A stretch of 64,000 nt of DNA, from NCBI RefSeq assembly GCF_014200435.1, contig NZ_JACHBR010000001.1, positions 868,001-932,000 of the forward strand, in the 5' to 3' direction. This document shows positions 60,240 to 64,000 of this stretch, in pieces. The number at the start of each line of letters is the position of its first letter. The stretch's first letter is position 1. Position numbers and translations under genes: made by a program. This DNA is from Sphaerisporangium krabiense. Lineage in GTDB: Bacteria; Actinomycetota; Actinomycetes; Streptosporangiales; Streptosporangiaceae. Under the pieces are notes generated by a model. It saw only the letters and a list, made by a program, of their open reading frames with translations. It was not told where the DNA came from and ran no database searches.

Positions 60240-61343
60240 TCAGCGGATCCGGCGGCGCAGGGCCGGGTCGATCTTCACGTTCCGGCCGGCGTCCGGGGGG
60301 ACGATGACCTCCTGGGTCGCGGCGACGCCGCCGGCCAGCAGGGCGATGTCGACCGGCACCGTGCGCTTGACCAGGGCCAGCGCGATCGGCCCCAGCTCGT
60401 GGTGACGGACCGCGGTGCCGACGAATCCGATCTGGCCCGGCTCGGCGCTGCCCTCGGTCGCGGCCTCGGGCTCGGCCTCGACGGGCGAGCCGACGCCGAG
60501 GGTGACCGGCGCCCCGTGCGGCGGCAGGGTGTCCACGCTGCCGTCCAGGTGCAGGAACACCAGGCGGCGCGGCGGGTGCCCCAGGTTGTGGACCCGCGCG
60601 ACGGTCTCCTGCCCCCGGTAGCAGCCCTTCGACAGGTGGACGGCCGCGCCGATCCACCCGAGTTCGTGCGGGATCGTCTTGTGGTCGGTCTCGAACCCGG
60701 CGCGCGGCAGATGCGCCTCGACCCGCAACGCCTCGTACGCCCACAGCCCCGCCAGGCGCAGCCCCAGCTCCTCGGGCAGCCCCGCCAGCCGCTCCCGAGG
60801 CACCAGCAGATCCCCTCCGATGGCGATCACCCCCTCGGGCGCCGAGACCGGCGTCTCCTCCGCCCCGGAGCCGTCCAAGGGGGCCGAGGTGTACGAGCCC
60901 GACGCGGGGCGCGGAGGCGCGGCGGTCACGACCGCGTACGCGGAGGTCTCGTCGGTGACCTCCACCCGCAGCATGAACCGCATCTTCTCCAGCCAGGCGA
61001 TCAACGCCGCCGACGCACCCGGCTCCACATGCCCCCAGACCGACGTCCCGTCGTCCACGAGCGTCAGGTGGTGCTCCACCCGTCCCTGCGCGTCCAGGAA
61101 CAACGTCTGCGCCGGAACCCCCGGAGCCAACGTGTCGAGCTTCTGCGAGCTGAGATCGTTGAGCCACTTGAGCCGGTCAACCCCGGTGATCCGGATCACT
61201 TCCCGATCACTACGATCCACCAGGGCCCGCCCCGCCGCAAGCGCCCGCTGCTCGGCGTACGGCTCCCCATAATGCCCGGCGACGGTCTCATCGGGCACCT
61301 CGCCCGCCACCGCCCCCGTCCTGTCCAACAAAGGGCTTCGCAT
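60240..61343 (-). CDS. ygfZ: folate-binding YgfZ-like protein
   Basis: 367 residues, related to the glycine-cleavage T-protein: 'ALVDRSDREVIRITGVDRLKWLNDLSSQKLDTL', 'LDAQGRVEHHLTLVDDG', and the diagnostic K-G-C-Y-R-G-Q-E at about 240. In bacteria YgfZ uses folate to support iron-sulfur enzymes, including MiaB. TAGCCT (61350-61355) six bases before the ATG indicates a leaderless mRNA. Next to the Nur-like regulator gene in the same direction, as in Streptomyces. Confidence 0.92.
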   Translation of the reverse strand: MRSPLLDRTGAVAGEVPDETVAGHYGEPYAEQRALAAGRALVDRSDREVIRITGVDRLKWLNDLSSQKLDTLAPGVPAQTLFLDAQGRVEHHLTLVDDGTSVWGHVEPGASAALIAWLEKMRFMLRVEVTDETSAYAVVTAAPPRPASGSYTSAPLDGSGAEETPVSAPEGVIAIGGDLLVPRERLAGLPEELGLRLAGLWAYEALRVEAHLPRAGFETDHKTIPHELGWIGAAVHLSKGCYRGQETVARVHNLGHPPRRLVFLHLDGSVDTLPPHGAPVTLGVGSPVEAEPEAATEGSAEPGQIGFVGTAVRHHELGPIALALVKRTVPVDIALLAGGVAATQEVIVPPDAGRNVKIDPALRRRIR

Positions 61344-61475
61344 GCCTCAAGGCTAAGCCGCCCCAGCCCTCTCCACGCCACCGGCCACCTTGCCTCCGAT
61401 CTTCACCGCACGCGCCGGACCCCGGCAACTCCAGCCGTGGACCACCCACACCTACGTCCGCGACTTCGATGAAAG

Positions 61476-61511
61476 GCCGCACGAGCTCAAGCTCGTTGGT
61501 TGACGTGCGGC
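61476..61511 (-). terminator. stem-loop after the Nur-like gene
   Basis: GCCGCACG (61476-61483) and CGTGCGGC (61504-61511) pair around a loop that itself contains an AGCTC/GAGCT hairpin; it lies about 50 bases past the regulator stop. The rest of the 61344-61561 gap shows nothing else. Confidence 0.55.
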
Positions 61512-61561
61512 GACATCAGTGGGGCCGGAGGGGACGGGCGGTTGCCGTTCGGGCTCTGAGG

Positions 61562-62056
61562 TCAGGGGCGGCAGGTGCGGCAGCGGCCGAAGATGGTGAG
61601 GTGTTGGACGTCGGTTTCGAAGCCCAGTTCTTTGTCCAGGGTGGTGACCAGGGGGCCTACCAGGTCGGGGCTGATCTCGGTGATCTCGCCGCAGCCGCGG
61701 CAGACCAGGTGGACGTGGTCGGCCTCGCTCGCCAGGTGGTAGGTGGGGGCGCCGTGGCCCAGGTGGGTGTGGGTGACCATGCCGAGTTGTTCGAGCAGTT
61801 CGAGGGTGCGGTAGACGGTGGAGATGTTCACGCCGCGCGCGGTCTCCTGCACCTCGGCGCAGATGTCCTCGGGGGTGGCGTGGCCGAGCCGGGTCACCGC
61901 CTCCAGCACGAGCTGGCGCTGCGGGGTGACGCGGTAGCCGCGCGCGCGCAGCTCCTCGTGCCATGTCTGCCGTGCCTGATGGGCCTCATGCGACTGGCGC
62001 GCCTGCTGGGTCTGCTGCCCGTGCCGCGCCTGACCTGTTTCCCTGGTCCCGGTCAT
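61562..62056 (-). CDS. nur: Fur-family metalloregulator, Nur-like
   Basis: 164 residues. A Gln/His-rich leader of about 32 residues precedes the winged helix ('LRARGYRVTPQRQLVLEAVTRLGHATPEDICAEVQ') and 'GVNISTVYRTLELLEQLGMVTHTHLGHGAPTYHLASEADHVHLVCRGCGE'. This last segment and 'FGRCRTC' closely resemble Streptomyces coelicolor Nur, the nickel-responsive repressor of sodF and nickel uptake, as I remember it. The Fur-family C-x2-C pairs for structural zinc are present once clearly (CRTC) and once as C-R-G-C. TAGACT (62063-62068) six bases before the ATG: leaderless. The Nur specificity is inferred. Confidence 0.82.
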   Translation of the reverse strand: MTGTRETGQARHGQQTQQARQSHEAHQARQTWHEELRARGYRVTPQRQLVLEAVTRLGHATPEDICAEVQETARGVNISTVYRTLELLEQLGMVTHTHLGHGAPTYHLASEADHVHLVCRGCGEITEISPDLVGPLVTTLDKELGFETDVQHLTIFGRCRTCRP

Positions 62057-62136
62057 GCACCGAGTCTACGAGCAACGGCCCGGCGGTGAGGTCCCCGCGA
62101 CGCCCGCACCGGGAGCACGGGCGGGCGGTTAATCGC

Positions 62137-62165
62137 TTGCCTGTGCGGATGTGCTCGCATAGCCT
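62137..62165 (+). promoter_or_regulatory. promoter of the 13-residue ORF
   Basis: TTGCCT (62137-62142), 17-base spacer, TAGCCT (62160-62165), a good actinobacterial housekeeping promoter pointing right, 33 bases before the small ORF. Confidence 0.55.
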
Positions 62166-62197
62166 GCGAAGCACGCAGAAGGGAGGTGGTCCGAACA

Positions 62198-62239
62198 ATG
62201 GTTAGTCATTATTGGGCTAGCGAGGTGGCTGTCCGCTAG
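62198..62239 (+). CDS. 13-residue ORF (leader peptide or microprotein)
   Basis: ATG at 62198 follows GGGAGGTGG at 62181-62189, with 8 bases between, one of the best ribosome sites in the window, and a promoter upstream. It encodes MVSHYWASEVAVR then TAG. Downstream RNA folds into a hairpin (GTGCCC-TTC-GGGCAC at 62274-62288 inside an outer GACG/CGTC pairing). No rightward gene follows before 63038, so it is either a stand-alone microprotein or an attenuation-type leader whose target is not obvious. The peptide has no recognised function. Confidence 0.5.
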   Translation: MVSHYWASEVAVR

Positions 62240-62449
62240 GACGCGCCAAGTCAGGACCTTCCGTCCAGACGTCGTGCCCTTCGGGCACTGGTGGCGTCCG
62301 GCGTAATCCAAGGCAGACACCGGAACCCCGGGCAGCCGGCGGGGCGAGTTCCCCTCTCCCCATGGTCCAGCCGGCCCTTCCCATCGTGACCGATCACGGC
62401 GGGGAGGAGCACGCCCGGGGTTCTTTCATGCCCGGAGGGGCTTCGGCGG
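62240..62449. other. structured RNA-like hairpin region after small ORF
   Basis: A nested stem-loop spans 62268-62298 (outer GACG/CGTC, inner GTGCCC/GGGCAC). It could be the 3' end of the short transcript that starts at the 62160 promoter. The remaining bases to the nitrobindin stop show nothing recognisable. Confidence 0.45.
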
Positions 62450-62938
62450 TCACCCCACCTTCTTCAGCTCCGCCGACAGGTGGGAGGTCAGCTGCTGACC
62501 TTCCGCCGCCATGTCGTAGGCGTACATCAGGTTGCCGTCGACCAGGCCGTAGAGCCGGTGCCCCGCCGTGTACTCCTTGGCGGTGGCCGTGCGCGCGACC
62601 ACGTCGGTGCGCAGCTCGATCTTGTGGAAGACGACCTCGCCGATGTAGATCTCGACGATGCCGGTCGGGTGGGCGAGCAGCACTTCGAGCTGGCGTTCCG
62701 GCAGCGCGCGCCAGTACCCCGTCTCGGTGGCGAGCGGGCGCACCATGGTGCCCTCGTCGTCCAGTAGCCAGGTCCTGCTGACGTAGCTGAGGAACGGCTT
62801 GCCGTTGTGCTCGAAGGTGATCTCCTGGCCGAACCGGAAGCTCTCGATCGTGGGGTAGCCGCCGACCCCGGCGCCTTCCCACCTGCCGAGGAGGAAGGCG
62901 ATCGGTTCGAGGTCGGAATGCAGTGACTGGGAGTCCAT
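62450..62938 (-). CDS. nitrobindin / FABP-like heme-binding beta-barrel protein
   Basis: 162 residues of the THAP4/nitrobindin (DUF1794) family: the 'LLGRWEGAGVGGYPTIESFRFGQEITFEHNGKPFLSYVSRTW' start carries the G-x-W-x-G-x-G signature, and His153 in 'LTSHLSAEL' is the expected proximal heme ligand. Ferric heme in these barrels isomerises peroxynitrite. TAGGCT (62947-62952) eight bases before the ATG: leaderless. Confidence 0.92.
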   Translation of the reverse strand: MDSQSLHSDLEPIAFLLGRWEGAGVGGYPTIESFRFGQEITFEHNGKPFLSYVSRTWLLDDEGTMVRPLATETGYWRALPERQLEVLLAHPTGIVEIYIGEVVFHKIELRTDVVARTATAKEYTAGHRLYGLVDGNLMYAYDMAAEGQQLTSHLSAELKKVG

Positions 62939-63037
62939 GGCACATGAGCCTAAATGCCCGGACCGGACGCCACGCCGCCGACACCGGGACCGGCGATGAC
63001 CTGGTGGAGCGGCCCTGACGGCGCATAGGCTCAGATC

Positions 63038-63400
63038 ATGGCACGATCAATGGTGATAAAAGTGACGGCCGGTTCTGATGCTCCCGAGCGTTGCAATCAG
63101 GCCTTCACGGTGGCGGCGGCGGCGGTCGCGAGCGGCGTCCCGGTCTCCTTGTGGCTGACCGGCGAGTCGGCGTGGTTCGGCCTGCCGGGCCGGGCGAAGG
63201 AGTTCGGCCTGCCGGAGGCCACTCCCCTCACAGACCTGCTCGACGCCGTGCTCGCGGGCGGCAAGGTCACGGTGTGCACGCAGTGCGCCGCGCGGCGCGG
63301 CATCGGCGTGGACGACCTCATCGAGGGCGTGCGCATCGCCGGCGCCCCGACCTTCGTGGAGGAGGCGCTCGGCGAGGGCGTCCAGGCGCTCGTCTACTGA
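63038..63400 (+). CDS. DsrE/F-like sulfurtransferase-fold protein
   Basis: 120 residues: 'MVIKVTAGSDAPERCNQAFTVAAAAVASGVPVSLWLTGESAWFGL' and 'VTVCTQCAARRGIGVDDLIEGVRIAGAPTFVEEAL', the DsrE-like fold with a Cys-x-x-Cys pair near 88-91 that could carry persulfide. Role unknown; widespread in actinobacteria at this position beside the nitrobindin gene. TAGGCT (63026-63031) is six bases before the ATG: leaderless. Confidence 0.85.
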   Translation: MARSMVIKVTAGSDAPERCNQAFTVAAAAVASGVPVSLWLTGESAWFGLPGRAKEFGLPEATPLTDLLDAVLAGGKVTVCTQCAARRGIGVDDLIEGVRIAGAPTFVEEALGEGVQALVY

Positions 63401-63426
63401 CGGACGACCGATCGGGGGGCCACGCC

Positions 63427-64000
63427 TCAGCGGGGCAGGACGGCCCGCAGGCGCTCGTCGCGGAGCCGGTCGTACCAGGTGTCGTCGATCGGCCCCAGTT
63501 GCCCCACGGTCCAGCTCAGGAGGACGTCGGCGAGCCAGGGGTTGCGTGCCAGCGCCGGGCCGTGCAGGTAGGTGCCCACGATCTTGCCGGCGTGGCAGCC
63601 TTCGGTGCCGTCGCCGTTGCCCGTGCCCACCACCGTGCGCGAGAGCGGACGCACGCCCGGCCCGAGCCTCGTGACGCCCATGTGGTTCTCGAAGCCGGTG
63701 AGCATGTGCCCGCCGAGCCCGGAGTCCACCTCGGCCGCCAGCTCGCCCACGGCGCGCGCGGGGCCCCGGGTGCTCTGGATGTCGAGCAGGCCGAGGCCCG
63801 CGACCGGCTGCCCCTCCTCGCCGCCGAACACCGTGCCCATGATCTGGTACCCGGCGCAGACGGCCAGCAGGGCGGCGCCGCCGTTGAGGGCGCGCGGCAG
63901 CCCGCCGTCGCGGCGCAGGCGCTCGGCCGCGAGGATCTGCGGACGGTCCTCGCCGCCGCCGATGAGGTAGATGTCCCCCGAGTCGGGCACCGGGTCCGCC
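63427..64000 (-). CDS. gatD: lipid II isoglutaminyl synthase, glutamine amidotransferase subunit (5' end outside window)
   Basis: The C-terminal 190 residues of a CobB/CobQ-like class I amidotransferase are visible: 'SGDIYLIGGGEDRPQILAAERL', nucleophile Cys in 'AVCAGYQIMG', and the catalytic His in 'GTYLHGPALARNPWLADVLL'. With MurT it amidates D-Glu of lipid II to D-isoGln. The murT gene would lie upstream, beyond base 64000. The reading frame remains open at the window edge. Confidence 0.92.
   Translation of the reverse strand, partial: ADPVPDSGDIYLIGGGEDRPQILAAERLRRDGGLPRALNGGAALLAVCAGYQIMGTVFGGEEGQPVAGLGLLDIQSTRGPARAVGELAAEVDSGLGGHMLTGFENHMGVTRLGPGVRPLSRTVVGTGNGDGTEGCHAGKIVGTYLHGPALARNPWLADVLLSWTVGQLGPIDDTWYDRLRDERLRAVLPR

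Overview
The window is high-GC actinomycete DNA. Gene order in the right half (rlmB, cysS, ispF, carD; regX3, senX3, phoU, gpmA, ybjN, mshA; HTH regulator, HBHA-like, DUF2516; ygfZ, nur-like) matches the conserved core of filamentous actinobacteria. The other features (ROK/CBM32/LPMO genes, many genes apparently transcribed without a leader) suggest Streptosporangiales or a relative; this placement is inference, since no rRNA is present.

Region 1 (1-10.3 kb) is an aromatic-catabolism cluster. A leftward operon encodes a CarAa-like Rieske oxygenase, a LigB-type extradiol dioxygenase and two alpha/beta hydrolases, the last running off the window. A rightward pair supplies a thioredoxin-reductase-like ferredoxin reductase and a 7Fe-type ferredoxin. 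A second leftward operon encodes a SnoaL-like protein, an aldehyde dehydrogenase, an acyl-CoA-dehydrogenase-fold monooxygenase and its flavin reductase. A GAF-LuxR regulator lies between them. Together they can hydroxylate, cleave and hydrolyse an aromatic compound.

Region 2 (10.3-20.8 kb) looks acquired. It has a dead tRNA-Thr fragment, a frameshifted IS5-type transposase relic, two AT-richer genes (a lipoprotein and a 1635-residue secreted LamG/Fn3 protein), an anti-sigma-like ATPase, and a GntR regulator overlapping an HTH-less UTRA paralogue. Two copies of one operator-like dyad link the regulators to the ATPase gene.

Region 3 (20.8-34.3 kb) is the most distinctive part: a self-contained carbohydrate-use locus. 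Two giant secreted paralogues (propeller-like N-domain, ricin-type lectin, three F5/8C domains) flank a ROK regulator, a DUF5107 protein and a sugar ABC importer without an ATPase. The three promoters share one architecture and one dyad operator over the start point. The paralogues share a 1.2-kb block that looks identical while their ends have diverged, which suggests recent gene conversion.

Region 4 (34.3-36.6 kb) holds a glycine-rich secreted peptide, a chitin/cellulose-active LPMO with a striking operator dyad, and intact tRNA-Thr(UGU). Fragments of that tRNA at 35.4 and 10.6 kb suggest past integrations.

Region 5 (36.6-64 kb) is core genome: translation, isoprenoid and mycothiol synthesis, phosphate two-component control, cell-envelope genes, then dtd, ygfZ, a Nur-like regulator, a nitrobindin, a DsrE-like protein and gatD. 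Many of these genes have a -10 hexamer 6-9 bases before the start codon and are probably leaderless. A 13-codon ORF with its own promoter and a strong ribosome site lies upstream of the nitrobindin gene.
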